Positions 1 through 8,895 of a stretch of DNA of 64,000 bases are shown in pieces. The position numbers were made by a program, and so were the translations under genes. The notes below the pieces were generated by a model, which searched no databases, was not told the DNA's origin, and worked only from the letters and a program-made list of their open reading frames with translations. Numbering within the stretch: the stretch's first letter is position 1; each line of letters opens with the position of its first letter. The stretch is taken from NCBI RefSeq assembly GCF_001020205.1, contig NZ_CP011663.1, forward strand, positions 310,001-374,000. The letters are read 5' to 3'. Source of the stretch: Clostridium sporogenes. GTDB lineage: Bacteria > Bacillota > Clostridia > Clostridiales > Clostridiaceae.

Positions 1-691
1 AAGAATACATGACCGCAGAAATACCAACAGCCTTTAATGCTGATTTTTTTATTTTGTTTTTTTCTTTCACGAAAGGATGTATTAACAATAAAGATTCTAC
101 AGTTGCATATTCAAAAGCTGTATTTTTACTTGCTTTTATAATGTTAGGAAAGCCTGAACCGAAAATTGGTTTAATGTTAAGTATGCTTCCAACCTTGATT
201 GCTTGTAAGGAGAATGCCAATATTAGTATGGTGATATAGAATACTGCATTATTTATCTTCCCTAATGTTTTTAAATTTTTGCTTGAAGTGTAGGCTGCAA
301 GTAAAAATACTACAATGTATATTTTAAAAGGAGATAAGAAAGATACAATATAAGTTCTAAGTATATTATTAAAACCAGCTGCAACAGATGTAGCATAAAT
401 CATAAATTGCAATCCAAATAATATATTTAGTATATTGCCAAAAAAATTCCCCAAAATTTTTCTGCTTAAACTTAATAAATTTTCATTTGGAAATCTTTTA
501 ATTATAAAATCAGATAAAAATATTATATATATGGGATATATACTTCCTATAATGGCAGAAATCCACCCATCTTGTTTAGCTAATTTAACTACATCGTTAG
601 GTAAACTTAGAATCCCCATTCCAGTCATTAAACCTACCAACAAGAATGTAATTTCTTTAGATGTCAGAAGGTTCTTATCGTCTCTACTCAT
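1..691 (-). CDS. GerAB-type spore germination permease, 3' end cut by window edge
   Basis: Reading the minus strand from an ATG at 691 gives an uninterrupted 230-codon frame to the window edge. The protein is strongly hydrophobic and starts MSRDDKNLLTSKEITFLL, followed by repeated membrane segments, as in GerAB/GerKB/YndE-type proteins of the APC transporter superfamily, the membrane subunit of germinant receptors in the inner spore membrane. Family members are about 360 residues, so roughly the last third is missing. The start is supported by an AGGAG ribosome site about 8 bases upstream and by an 8-base overlap with the stop of the upstream gerAA-like gene, which implies translational coupling. 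The germinant recognised cannot be told from sequence. Confidence 0.85.
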   Translation of the reverse strand, partial: MSRDDKNLLTSKEITFLLVGLMTGMGILSLPNDVVKLAKQDGWISAIIGSIYPIYIIFLSDFIIKRFPNENLLSLSRKILGNFFGNILNILFGLQFMIYATSVAAGFNNILRTYIVSFLSPFKIYIVVFLLAAYTSSKNLKTLGKINNAVFYITILILAFSLQAIKVGSILNIKPIFGSGFPNIIKASKNTAFEYATVESLLLIHPFVKEKNKIKKSALKAVGISAVMYS

Positions 692-2174
692 CTTTCTTTC
701 TCCTAAATTTTTTTCTGAAGTCTGTTTGCCTAATTGGATTATTATTAGGAATTGAATCAGGTCTTTTATTCATCGTCCATAATGGTGATCTTATGAAAAT
801 ATCCTTATATTCTTCATTGTGGAAGGAAAAATAAGGAACGCCTAGGCTTTCTAATGAGCAAATATGGACTAATAAGAAGAAAAAACCTGCAGTTAGTCCA
901 AGCAATCCCAAATAATTGGAAAGTATAAGCATAGGAAACCTAATAAATCTCACAGCTAAAGACATATCATAATTAGGTGTGAGAAAAGCAGCTATAATAG
1001 ATATCCCAATTATTAGTAATGTTGAAGAACTTACAATCCCAGCTTTTATTGCAGCCTGACCTATTATAATACCTCCGACTACGCTTAAAGTTTGGTTAAC
1101 CTTGGGTGGAAGTCTTAGCCCACCTTCCCTTAAAAATTCTACTATTATCTCCATTGATAATATTTCCATAAAAGGAGTTAATGGTATATTCGATCTTGAT
1201 TGAATAATAGTGTTAACAAATTTTATTGGAATAAGCTCTGCATTAAATTTAATAAGTGTTAAATATATGGAAGGAAAAGTTATAACTATTATTACTGAAA
1301 GAGCACGCAATATTCTAGTAAATGATGATACTATAGTTCGTTGAGTATAGTCTTCAATAGCTTGAAAAAATTCTATAAATATGCTAGGAGTAAGAAGTAC
1401 CATAGGAGTGCCTTCTAACATTACTGCTATTCTTCCTTCCATAAGATTTCCTTCTACTATATCTGGTCTTTCTGTAGTACGTGATTGTGGGAAAATACTA
1501 TAAGCATCATTTTCAATATATTGTTGTATATAGCCCATAAGTGGAACAGAATCAACATCTATTGATGATAACTTATACTTTAATTCCTGTAATACATTTT
1601 TATCAACTATATTATCTATATAAATGATAGCTAGATCCCTTTGGGTACGCCGTCCAAGTACCATATTTTCTATTACTAAATTTTCATCTCTAATTCTTCT
1701 CTTTATTATACTTGTATTTGTTTCTAATTTTTCAATAAAGCCTTCTCTACTTCCCCTAATTGATGACTCGTTAGTAGGTTCTGAAATAGAACGATAGTCT
1801 CCACTGGAAGTATCGATTATAATAGATTCATCACTGTTTTCTAGTAAAAGAGCTGTTTGACCTCTTTTTAAACTAGATAGTATATTATTAATATCTTTTT
1901 CTATCTTTGTGTTGCTCATAGTAATATATTTTTTTGAAATATATTCCATGATATTAGGTTTATCTTTTAAATTTTCTTTTATATGTAGCATTAACGGATG
2001 GAGTACATCTCTATCAATTATATCTTTACTTGCCAAGCCATTAATATATATAATTGCGCCTTCTAGCTGTTCTTCATTACCAATAAGAAGTGATTTGGTA
2101 ACTACAATATTGTTTTTGCCAATTCTATCGTTTATTAAATCTAAATTTTCCTTTAAATTCAAATTTATGTTCAC
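684..2174 (-). CDS. GerAA-type spore germination protein
   Basis: A 496-residue protein with the GerA family layout: a soluble N-terminal region (about 1-250, with the family blocks SIRGSREGF and RRTQRDLAIIYID) then several membrane segments in the C-terminal half (about 290-460) and a basic tail. It is the A subunit of a germinant receptor and acts with the GerAB-like product encoded immediately downstream; a C subunit would be expected beyond the window edge. Translation appears to start at GTG (2174), because an in-frame stop lies six codons upstream; the GAAGG that should serve as ribosome site nearly touches this GTG, so the exact start is uncertain. Expression in the forespore is expected from the family; I did not identify a sigma-G promoter with confidence. 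Confidence 0.9.
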   Translation of the reverse strand: MNINLNLKENLDLINDRIGKNNIVVTKSLLIGNEEQLEGAIIYINGLASKDIIDRDVLHPLMLHIKENLKDKPNIMEYISKKYITMSNTKIEKDINNILSSLKRGQTALLLENSDESIIIDTSSGDYRSISEPTNESSIRGSREGFIEKLETNTSIIKRRIRDENLVIENMVLGRRTQRDLAIIYIDNIVDKNVLQELKYKLSSIDVDSVPLMGYIQQYIENDAYSIFPQSRTTERPDIVEGNLMEGRIAVMLEGTPMVLLTPSIFIEFFQAIEDYTQRTIVSSFTRILRALSVIIVITFPSIYLTLIKFNAELIPIKFVNTIIQSRSNIPLTPFMEILSMEIIVEFLREGGLRLPPKVNQTLSVVGGIIIGQAAIKAGIVSSSTLLIIGISIIAAFLTPNYDMSLAVRFIRFPMLILSNYLGLLGLTAGFFFLLVHICSLESLGVPYFSFHNEEYKDIFIRSPLWTMNKRPDSIPNNNPIRQTDFRKKFRRKKDE

Positions 2175-2355
2175 CTTCTTTTCAGTGTAAACTTACAGAT
2201 TTAGTATTTGTTGTATTTTCAAATATATTCAATAATATATTATGATTATAGATAACAAAGAGGTATTTACACTAAGAGTATGATTTATTTATGTTGTAAT
2301 AAATATTAAGTATTGTAAAATTAATATATATAAATATTTAAAGGTTGTGATAATT

Positions 2356-3054
2356 TTGTATAGTATTATGATTATAGAAGATGACAAAAAAATGGCTAAA
2401 CTTATAGAAAATCACTTAGAACGATATGGATATAAAACATTTTTAATTGAAGATTTTTCAAATATAAAAGATGAAGTTATAGAGTGTAAGCCAGATCTTA
2501 TTTTAATGGATATAAATCTTCCTTTCTTTGATGGATTTTATTGGTGTAGTGATATAAGAAATCATTCTAAAGTACCCATAATATTTATATCAGCTAGAGA
2601 CTCAGATATGGATCAGGTTATGGCAATAGAGAACGGTGGAGATGATTTTATAACAAAGCCCTTTTCTTATTATGTACTATTAGCAAAGATAAAAGGTGTA
2701 TTAAGAAGAGTATATGGTAGTTATGCTAAAAATGATACGGATTTTTTAAAGATTGGTGATTTAATATTATATACAAACAAGAGTATATTAGAATTTAAAG
2801 GGAGAAAAACTGAGCTTAGTAAAAATGAATTTTCCCTTTTATTATATCTTCTTAAAAATATAAATAAAATTGTTTCAAGAGATACTTTGTTGGAGATTCT
2901 TTGGAGTGATACTGATTTCATTGATGATAATACTCTTTCTGTTAATGTTACAAGACTTAGAAAGAGGCTAGAAGAAGTTGGCATTACTGATGCTATAGAG
3001 ACAAAACGTGGCCAAGGATATATGCTAATTAATAATTGGGAGAGTAAAGAGTAG
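2356..3054 (+). CDS. OmpR-family response regulator of Bce type (module 1)
   Basis: About 232 residues: receiver domain (1-120) with acidic pocket IIEDD, phosphoacceptor Asp52 in LILMDINLP and conserved Lys in FITKPF, then a winged-helix DNA-binding domain ending RGQGYML. The block FDGFYWCSDIRNHSKVPIIFISARDS is typical of BceR/BraR regulators that answer peptide antibiotics. A GTG at 2347 also opens the frame, but the TTG at 2356 gives the family N-terminus MYSIMIIEDD and sits correctly after AAGGTTGTGA. The kinase gene follows directly, then the ABC transporter, so its target is expected to be the transporter promoter. It is closely similar to the regulator at 59203. Confidence 0.9.
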   Translation: MYSIMIIEDDKKMAKLIENHLERYGYKTFLIEDFSNIKDEVIECKPDLILMDINLPFFDGFYWCSDIRNHSKVPIIFISARDSDMDQVMAIENGGDDFITKPFSYYVLLAKIKGVLRRVYGSYAKNDTDFLKIGDLILYTNKSILEFKGRKTELSKNEFSLLLYLLKNINKIVSRDTLLEILWSDTDFIDDNTLSVNVTRLRKRLEEVGITDAIETKRGQGYMLINNWESKE

Positions 3055-3063
3055 GTGAAGAAA

Positions 3064-4113
3064 ATGAAATTTATAGATTTTCTAAAAGATAGGATAGCTT
3101 ATATAATAGTATATTTTATAAGTATATCTTTAGTTATTTTGATAATGCATTTGACCTTATTTATAAAAGTAATAGATTTTCCTATAACAAACATATTATA
3201 TGCATATTTTGTTTCTATAGTTATACTTACTATATTTTTGCTATATGAATATTCAAAAGTAAGGGTATTTTATAAACAGATTTATAGGGCTTTAGATTCC
3301 GAAGATATTATAGAGGATATCGTAAATATAGGTGAAGCTAGAACTAGAGAACAAAAACTTTTTACAAAATTATTAAAAAAACTACATAGATCATACGAAG
3401 GAAAGATTTATAAATATGAAGACATTCAAAAACATTACTCAAGTTTTATAAATCAATGGGTACATCAAATGAAGACTCCTGTATCTGTAATTAATCTAAT
3501 ATTAGAAGAAGAAAATTTATGTGAATGTAAGGAAGTTTTTGATAGTATTGGTGAAGAAAATGAAAAAATATCACAGGGCCTTAATATTATGTTATATAAT
3601 GCAAGAATAAATGAATTTAATCATGATTTTAATGTAGAAGATGTAGATATGCTATTTATTTTAAGAAAAGTAATAAACGATAATAAAAAATTACTTATTA
3701 GACATAAGATATTTCCAAAGATAGCAGGTGAAACTGCAATTGTTCAAACTGATAAAAAGTGGATATACTTTGTTATAAATCAAATTGTTATTAATGCAAT
3801 AAAATATACAGTTGCAACAGAAAAAGACAAAAAAACTATAAATCTTAAAATAGAAGAAGATACTACAAAAATAATTGTAAGCATTGGAGACAACGGAATT
3901 GGAATACCGAAAGAGGATTTAGGACGAGTATTTAATGCTTTCTTTACAGGCAAAAATGGTAGAAAAACCTCTGAGTCTACAGGTATGGGGATGTATTTAT
4001 CAAAGCGTATTTGCAGTGAGCTTGGAAATGAATTATACGTTGAATCAGAAGAAGGAGAAGGAACAACATTTTATATGGTTTTTTATAAAGGTAAAAACAT
4101 ATTTAAATTATAA
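3064..4113 (+). CDS. Bce-type intramembrane-sensing histidine kinase (module 1)
   Basis: About 349 residues with two N-terminal membrane helices (about 13-35 and 44-62) and almost no extracellular loop, the hallmark of intramembrane-sensing BceS-type kinases that read the state of a partner ABC transporter and not a ligand. The DHp helix carries His134 in FINQWVHQMKTPVSVI, followed by an HATPase domain with N box (NQIVINAIKYT) and G boxes (DNGIGIP, STGMGMYLSK). A GTG at 3055 abuts the regulator stop, but ATG 3064 is better placed behind AGGTGA (3053-3058) and gives the family start MKFIDFLKDR. It forms an operon with the regulator; a hairpin terminator follows. Confidence 0.9.
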   Translation: MKFIDFLKDRIAYIIVYFISISLVILIMHLTLFIKVIDFPITNILYAYFVSIVILTIFLLYEYSKVRVFYKQIYRALDSEDIIEDIVNIGEARTREQKLFTKLLKKLHRSYEGKIYKYEDIQKHYSSFINQWVHQMKTPVSVINLILEEENLCECKEVFDSIGEENEKISQGLNIMLYNARINEFNHDFNVEDVDMLFILRKVINDNKKLLIRHKIFPKIAGETAIVQTDKKWIYFVINQIVINAIKYTVATEKDKKTINLKIEEDTTKIIVSIGDNGIGIPKEDLGRVFNAFFTGKNGRKTSESTGMGMYLSKRICSELGNELYVESEEGEGTTFYMVFYKGKNIFKL

Positions 4114-4148
4114 TCTTTCAAAATTGTAATGTTAATATCCAAAATGAA

Positions 4149-4183
4149 AGAGAAATCAATACAAAGATTTCTCTATTTTTTTT
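4149..4183 (+). terminator. Hairpin terminator between kinase and ABC genes of Bce module 1
   Basis: Arms AGAGAAATC (4149-4157) and GATTTCTCT (4166-4174) are perfectly complementary around an 8-base loop and are followed by a run of eight T. It separates the two-component genes from the transporter genes; partial read-through or a separate transporter promoter is implied. Confidence 0.75.
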
Positions 4184-4232
4184 ATAATAAACTTGTAGTT
4201 TAAAAGAACATATGAAGCAGGAGGTTTTTATT

Positions 4233-5003
4233 ATGTCAATTTTAAAAGTTGAAAATATAACAAAAATATATGGTGGAAAAAAAGGTGGAATGAAATTTAA
4301 AGCACTGGATAAATTTAGTTTAGAAATTGAAAAAGGGGAATTTGTTGGAGTAATGGGACCCTCAGGTAGTGGTAAAACTACATTATTAAATATAATGGCA
4401 ACTATAGATACCCCTACATCAGGAGAACTTTTTATAAATGGTACAAATCCTACAAAATTAAATGAGAAAAATATTGCTCTGTTTAGAAGAAAAGAACTAG
4501 GTTTTATATTTCAAGATTTTAATCTGTTAGATTCTTTATCTATTAAGGAAAATATAATATTACCACTTGTATTAGAAAAGGTTAAAGTACGTGAAATAGA
4601 AAAGAAAGTAGAAGATATCGCAAATCTTTTAAATATTAAAGATATTTTAAATAAAAAGCCTTATGAAATTTCAGGAGGGCAGCAGCAAAGAGCAGCTTGT
4701 GCTAGAGCACTTATCCATAATCCTTCTATAATTTTGGCAGATGAACCTACAGGGAACCTTGATTCTAAAGCATCTCAAGATGTAATGGAAACTTTAACAA
4801 ATTTAAATACTAAAAAAGAAGCTACTATAATGATGGTTACTCATGATCCTTTTTCTGCAAGTTTTTGTAAAAGAATAATTATGATTAAGGATGGAAAATA
4901 CTTTTTAGAAATTGTGAATGGTGGAAATAGGCAAACATTTTTTAAAGAGATTATGGATTCCCTTTCACTTTTAGGAAGTAGATCAAATAATTATACACTG
5001 TAG
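4233..5003 (+). CDS. BceA-type ABC transporter ATP-binding protein (module 1)
   Basis: 256 residues with Walker A GPSGSGKTT (42-50), Q loop FQDFNLLD, signature ISGGQQQR and Walker B IILADEPTGNLDS, the MacB/LolD/BceA subgroup of ABC ATPases. It powers the FtsX-type permease encoded 13 bases downstream; the pair removes or shields peptide antibiotics from lipid II-cycle targets and signals through the adjacent kinase. An upstream in-frame ATG at 4212 exists, but the AGGAGG at 4219-4224 lies inside that extension and is spaced correctly for ATG 4233 (MSILKVENITKIYG). Confidence 0.92.
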   Translation: MSILKVENITKIYGGKKGGMKFKALDKFSLEIEKGEFVGVMGPSGSGKTTLLNIMATIDTPTSGELFINGTNPTKLNEKNIALFRRKELGFIFQDFNLLDSLSIKENIILPLVLEKVKVREIEKKVEDIANLLNIKDILNKKPYEISGGQQQRAACARALIHNPSIILADEPTGNLDSKASQDVMETLTNLNTKKEATIMMVTHDPFSASFCKRIIMIKDGKYFLEIVNGGNRQTFFKEIMDSLSLLGSRSNNYTL

Positions 5004-5016
5004 GAGGAGGATTAAA

Positions 5017-6987
5017 ATGACAATCAATAATATAGCTATTAAAAATATTAAAGGAAATTTAAATAAATATGCTATGTATTATTTGAGTAATGTAATAGTT
5101 GTAACTATATTTTTTATATTTGCTAATTTTATATATAATCCAGGCGTCAGTAGTGGAAATATTAGTGACAAGACTATAAGTGAAGTTGCCAGTAAATTAA
5201 TGTATTTGTGCGAGTTTGTAATAATAATTTTCACTTTTATATTTTCAAATTATTCAATAACTACTTTTTTAAAGTCTAGAGAAAAAGAATTTGGACTTTT
5301 ATCAATGTTTGGTTTAACTAAAACTCAAATAAGACGATATGTTATGTTTGAAAATATAACAATTTCAATTGGTTCTATTATAACAGGACTTTTTTTTGGA
5401 ACTTTATTTTCAAAATTATTTTTTATGGCTATATCTGTAATTTTAGATTTGAATACAGAAATTCCATTTTCAATATCAAGTAAAGCTGTAAAAATAACAA
5501 TATTAAGCTTTTTAATACTTCTTAATCTTATAAGTTTTATTACAAGCTTTAAAATAAAAAATAACAACATTGCAGAATTATTAAAAGGTGAAAGAATACC
5601 TAAGACAACACCAAAGTTTTCTAAGATAAAAGCAATACTTGGAATAGTACTTATAATTTCTGGATATATTGTAGGGATATTTTCTGGCACAGCTATTATA
5701 GCTACAATGATTCCAATACTTATAGTTGTAATAATAGGAACTAAACTTTTATTTTCTCAGTTTAGTGTGTTTTTCACAAATAAGCTTCAAAATAATAAGG
5801 GTGTTTATTATAAAGGGATAAATTTAATAACCTTGTCTCAAATTATATATAAATTAAAAGATAATGCAAAGGTATTGTTTATTACTTCAATACTTAGTGG
5901 AATCACCCTTGCATCAGCTATATCAGTTTATTCTTTGCAAAAGGTAACTCTATCTTCACTTGAAGAAAATTGCCCACAGGATATAGGAATTATAGAGCAG
6001 GGTATAAATTCTCATAAAGTTATAGCTAATGGAAAAGTTGAAGATATATTAAAGAAATACAAATTTGATATAAAATATAAAAATAAAATAGAATTAATAA
6101 AAGGAAAAAACAATGATAAAGTAATAGAAAGTAAGAAAAGTACTTACGGTATAAAAATAAATAAAACTGATTTTAATATAATGTCAGAAAATAGTTTTAA
6201 CGAACTTGCAAAACAGTATAATAAGAAATCTTTAGATTTAAAAAATGGAGAAGTAGTAATATATACCTACGATTTAACTAGTGGTATAGCTAATGAAAAA
6301 ATAGAAATTCCTTTTAAGAATCAGAAAACTTTAAATTTAAATATTGATGGTAAAGTAAATAGATTTAATATATTAGATAATTTAAAAGGTGGAGTTATAA
6401 ATGCAGATAGCCAAAATACTAATACTATAATTGTTAGTGATAGTGATTTTAAAAAGTTGTGGAATAATGTTTCAGATCATAATAAACTTATTTATTATGG
6501 ATATAACATCAAACATAATTTAAAGGCTACTAATGCAGTAACTGAAATAAAAAATGCAGTTACAAAAGGTCAAGAAGCATTCTTTACTGAAAGAGTAATA
6601 AGTGCAGCAGGTTTAATGCAATTTTTATCTGTACTTTTATTTATAGGAACTTTTATAGCAATGATATTTTTTATTGCGACAGGAAGTATATTATATTTTA
6701 AAATGTTTAATGAAATTCAAAAAGATAAACAAGATTTTATAGGACTAAAAAAGATAGGTGTTACACAGGAAGAAATAAAAAAGATAGTTAGTATTCAAAG
6801 TTTTACAATGTTCTTCTTACCACTTACAGTTGCAACCCTTCATGCTGCCTTTGCAGTAAAATCTGTAGGACTTTTATATACAAAATATTTCATATTTATT
6901 GCAGGAATATATTTAGTTCTACAAATAATATATTATCTATTTGCTAAATGGATGTATGTGAAACAAATTAATAGTTGGAACATTTAG
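5017..6987 (+). CDS. BceB-type FtsX-family ABC permease (module 1)
   Basis: 656 residues, the usual BceB length. Membrane helices lie at about 17-37, 55-80, 110-135, 150-180, 205-245 and 285-305, followed by a hydrophilic extracellular domain of about 220 residues (310-525) and a final cluster of helices from about 530 to 650. The large loop between helices 7 and 8 is the substrate-sensing domain of BceB/VraG/BraE proteins. The block KSREKEFGLLSMFGLTKTQI is a family motif. The gene follows the ATPase with a GGAGGAGG ribosome site. Specificity (bacitracin, nisin-like or other) cannot be inferred from this alone. Confidence 0.9.
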   Translation: MTINNIAIKNIKGNLNKYAMYYLSNVIVVTIFFIFANFIYNPGVSSGNISDKTISEVASKLMYLCEFVIIIFTFIFSNYSITTFLKSREKEFGLLSMFGLTKTQIRRYVMFENITISIGSIITGLFFGTLFSKLFFMAISVILDLNTEIPFSISSKAVKITILSFLILLNLISFITSFKIKNNNIAELLKGERIPKTTPKFSKIKAILGIVLIISGYIVGIFSGTAIIATMIPILIVVIIGTKLLFSQFSVFFTNKLQNNKGVYYKGINLITLSQIIYKLKDNAKVLFITSILSGITLASAISVYSLQKVTLSSLEENCPQDIGIIEQGINSHKVIANGKVEDILKKYKFDIKYKNKIELIKGKNNDKVIESKKSTYGIKINKTDFNIMSENSFNELAKQYNKKSLDLKNGEVVIYTYDLTSGIANEKIEIPFKNQKTLNLNIDGKVNRFNILDNLKGGVINADSQNTNTIIVSDSDFKKLWNNVSDHNKLIYYGYNIKHNLKATNAVTEIKNAVTKGQEAFFTERVISAAGLMQFLSVLLFIGTFIAMIFFIATGSILYFKMFNEIQKDKQDFIGLKKIGVTQEEIKKIVSIQSFTMFFLPLTVATLHAAFAVKSVGLLYTKYFIFIAGIYLVLQIIYYLFAKWMYVKQINSWNI

Positions 6988-7070
6988 TTGTTTTATGTAC
7001 TTCTTATATAGGTATTAATTTAAATAACTAAGAAAATAAAAGCAATATGTTTTTTATTGTTAGAATCTAT

Positions 7071-7100
7071 AAAAGTTTCAGGTTATGCCTGGAACTTTTT
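7071..7100 (+). terminator. Terminator after Bce module 1
   Basis: Arms AAAAGTTTCAGG (7071-7082) and CCTGGAACTTTT (7088-7099) pair with one G-U, loop TTATG, ending in a T run. Confidence 0.7.
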
Positions 7101-7217
7101 ATATTTATAGATAATAAGTAGTTCACCATTTATAATAAAAATTATATTATAATATTGTAAGTTTTTATTTTTAAAATTATAGCTTTAAATAAAAATTTAA
7201 AATTTGGAGTGAAATTT

Positions 7218-8432
7218 ATGTTTGAACATTCAAGGCCTGCATGGATTGAAATAAATTTAGACAATTTAATTCATAATATGAAGGAAATAAGAAGAGTTGC
7301 TAAAAGCAAGGAAATAATAAGTGTAGTTAAAGCTGATGCATATGGACATGGTGCCTCAGAAATAGCTTCCATTTTACTTGAAAATGGAGCCAATAGATTA
7401 GCGGTAGCAGTCCTTTCAGAAGCACTAGAATTAAGAAATAGTGGTATTACAGCACCTATTATTATTTTAGGCTACACTCCACTGCGATATGATGAAAAAA
7501 CAATATGCAACAATGCTGAAACCATAATAAAAAATGGTTTAGAGGTATCTGTAAGTTCATATAAATATGCGGAGCAATTATCTAAGAAAGCACAACAACT
7601 AGGTAAAGATGTAAAAATTCATGTAAACATTGATACAGGTATGGGAAGATTAGGATTTTTGCCTACAGAAGAAAATTTAGAAAAAATATATCAAATAAGT
7701 AAATTACCAAATATAATATTTGAAGGATTATTTTCTCATTTTTCAACAGCAGATGAAAAAAATAAAGATTATACTAACGAACAATTTAAAAAATTTTTAG
7801 ATTTTTATTATAAACTTAAAGATAAAAATGTAAAAATTAATATAAAGCATATTGCTAATAGTGCTGCTTTAATAGACTTACCATATACGCATTTAGATGC
7901 TATTCGACCAGGTATAGCCCAATATGGATATTATCCTTCATCAGAAGTTAATCATGAAAATATAAATTTAAGACCAACAATGACATTAAAGACAAATATT
8001 GTTCTTGTAAAAGACATTAAATCAGGTGAATCCATTAGTTATGGAAGAAGATTTAGAACAATAAGAAATAGCAAAATAGCTGTTCTTCCAATAGGCTATG
8101 CAGATGGATATGAAAGAGAATTATCAGATACAGATAATGCTTATAAAACTCAAGTTATTGTGAATGGAAGGCGTGCACCTATAGTAGGTCGAATGACTAT
8201 GGATATGTGCATGATTGATGTAACAGATGTAGGGGATGTCAAAGTTGGTGACGAAGTTATATTAATAGGGGAATGTAATGATGAAAAGATTGCAGTAGAA
8301 GATATAGCAGATCTATTGCATACAATACCTTATGAAGTAACCAGTAGAATAAGTAAAAGAATCCCAAGATATTATATACAGAATGGGAAAATAGTGAAAA
8401 CGTCACAAATAAATAAAAAAGTAAATGAATAA
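7218..8432 (+). CDS. alr: Alanine racemase
   Basis: 404 residues, full length for a fold-type III PLP alanine racemase, which interconverts L- and D-alanine for peptidoglycan. The PLP lysine is Lys38 in SVVKADAYGHG, the second catalytic tyrosine lies in the ISYGRRF region, and the C-terminal domain has RAPIVGRMTMDMCMIDVT and ends with TSRISKRIPRYY. Start chosen at ATG 7218 because GGAG (7206-7209) is 8 bases upstream; the GTG at 7209 overlaps that ribosome site. It stands alone, with a terminator before and after. Its place beside an envelope-stress module fits a cell-wall theme but no regulatory link is visible. Confidence 0.95.
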   Translation: MFEHSRPAWIEINLDNLIHNMKEIRRVAKSKEIISVVKADAYGHGASEIASILLENGANRLAVAVLSEALELRNSGITAPIIILGYTPLRYDEKTICNNAETIIKNGLEVSVSSYKYAEQLSKKAQQLGKDVKIHVNIDTGMGRLGFLPTEENLEKIYQISKLPNIIFEGLFSHFSTADEKNKDYTNEQFKKFLDFYYKLKDKNVKINIKHIANSAALIDLPYTHLDAIRPGIAQYGYYPSSEVNHENINLRPTMTLKTNIVLVKDIKSGESISYGRRFRTIRNSKIAVLPIGYADGYERELSDTDNAYKTQVIVNGRRAPIVGRMTMDMCMIDVTDVGDVKVGDEVILIGECNDEKIAVEDIADLLHTIPYEVTSRISKRIPRYYIQNGKIVKTSQINKKVNE

Positions 8433-8487
8433 TTATAATAAATATGAATTTGTATCTATTATATTATGATTATTTTATATAAATATG

Positions 8488-8520
8488 AAAAGCCATCATA
8501 AGTGAGTGATGGCTTTTATT
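8488..8520 (+). terminator. Terminator after alr
   Basis: Perfect 11-base arms AAAAGCCATCA (8488-8498) and TGATGGCTTTT (8507-8517) around an 8-base loop. Confidence 0.8.
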
Positions 8521-8895
8521 TATTTTATACTTATAAATTCTTCTATTATGTATATTTATTAATATATATGTTCAAATATACACATTAATTTAGTGAGCTT
8601 AAGATGATTAATAATATTTCTAATGTCCAAATCTACAGCAGTGTAAACGTTAAAAACATGTTATGAATTAACTTAAATTGTTTTTAAATACTGATTTTAT
8701 ATTCAAGTAGATTTAAAAATTTGCTAAAGTGTAAATGTAAACATTTTAATAAATTTTTAAAGAAAGGAGAGAAATATTATATACGGAATAATTATTAATC
8801 TTACAATTTTTTCAACTTAAATTCAAGCCTTTATGTAAAAATTATAAGTTATATTTAAACAAAATAAAGCTATGTTTAAAAAGGAGATGTTATTA
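8521..8895 (+). promoter_or_regulatory. Regulatory region of first alpha-glucoside PTS gene with two cre-like sites
   Basis: No gene is visible in this AT-rich stretch. TGTAAACGTTAAAA at 8642-8655 matches the catabolite-responsive element consensus TGWAARCGYTWNCW at 13 of 14 positions, and TGTAAATGTAAACA at 8730-8743 at 12 of 14, suggesting CcpA repression. From 8671 to about 8750 the sequence aligns without gaps to 10500-10579 upstream of the first glvA-like gene (see findings), so a shared promoter/operator is likely. The PTS ribosome site is AAGGAG at 8881-8886. Confidence 0.55.
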
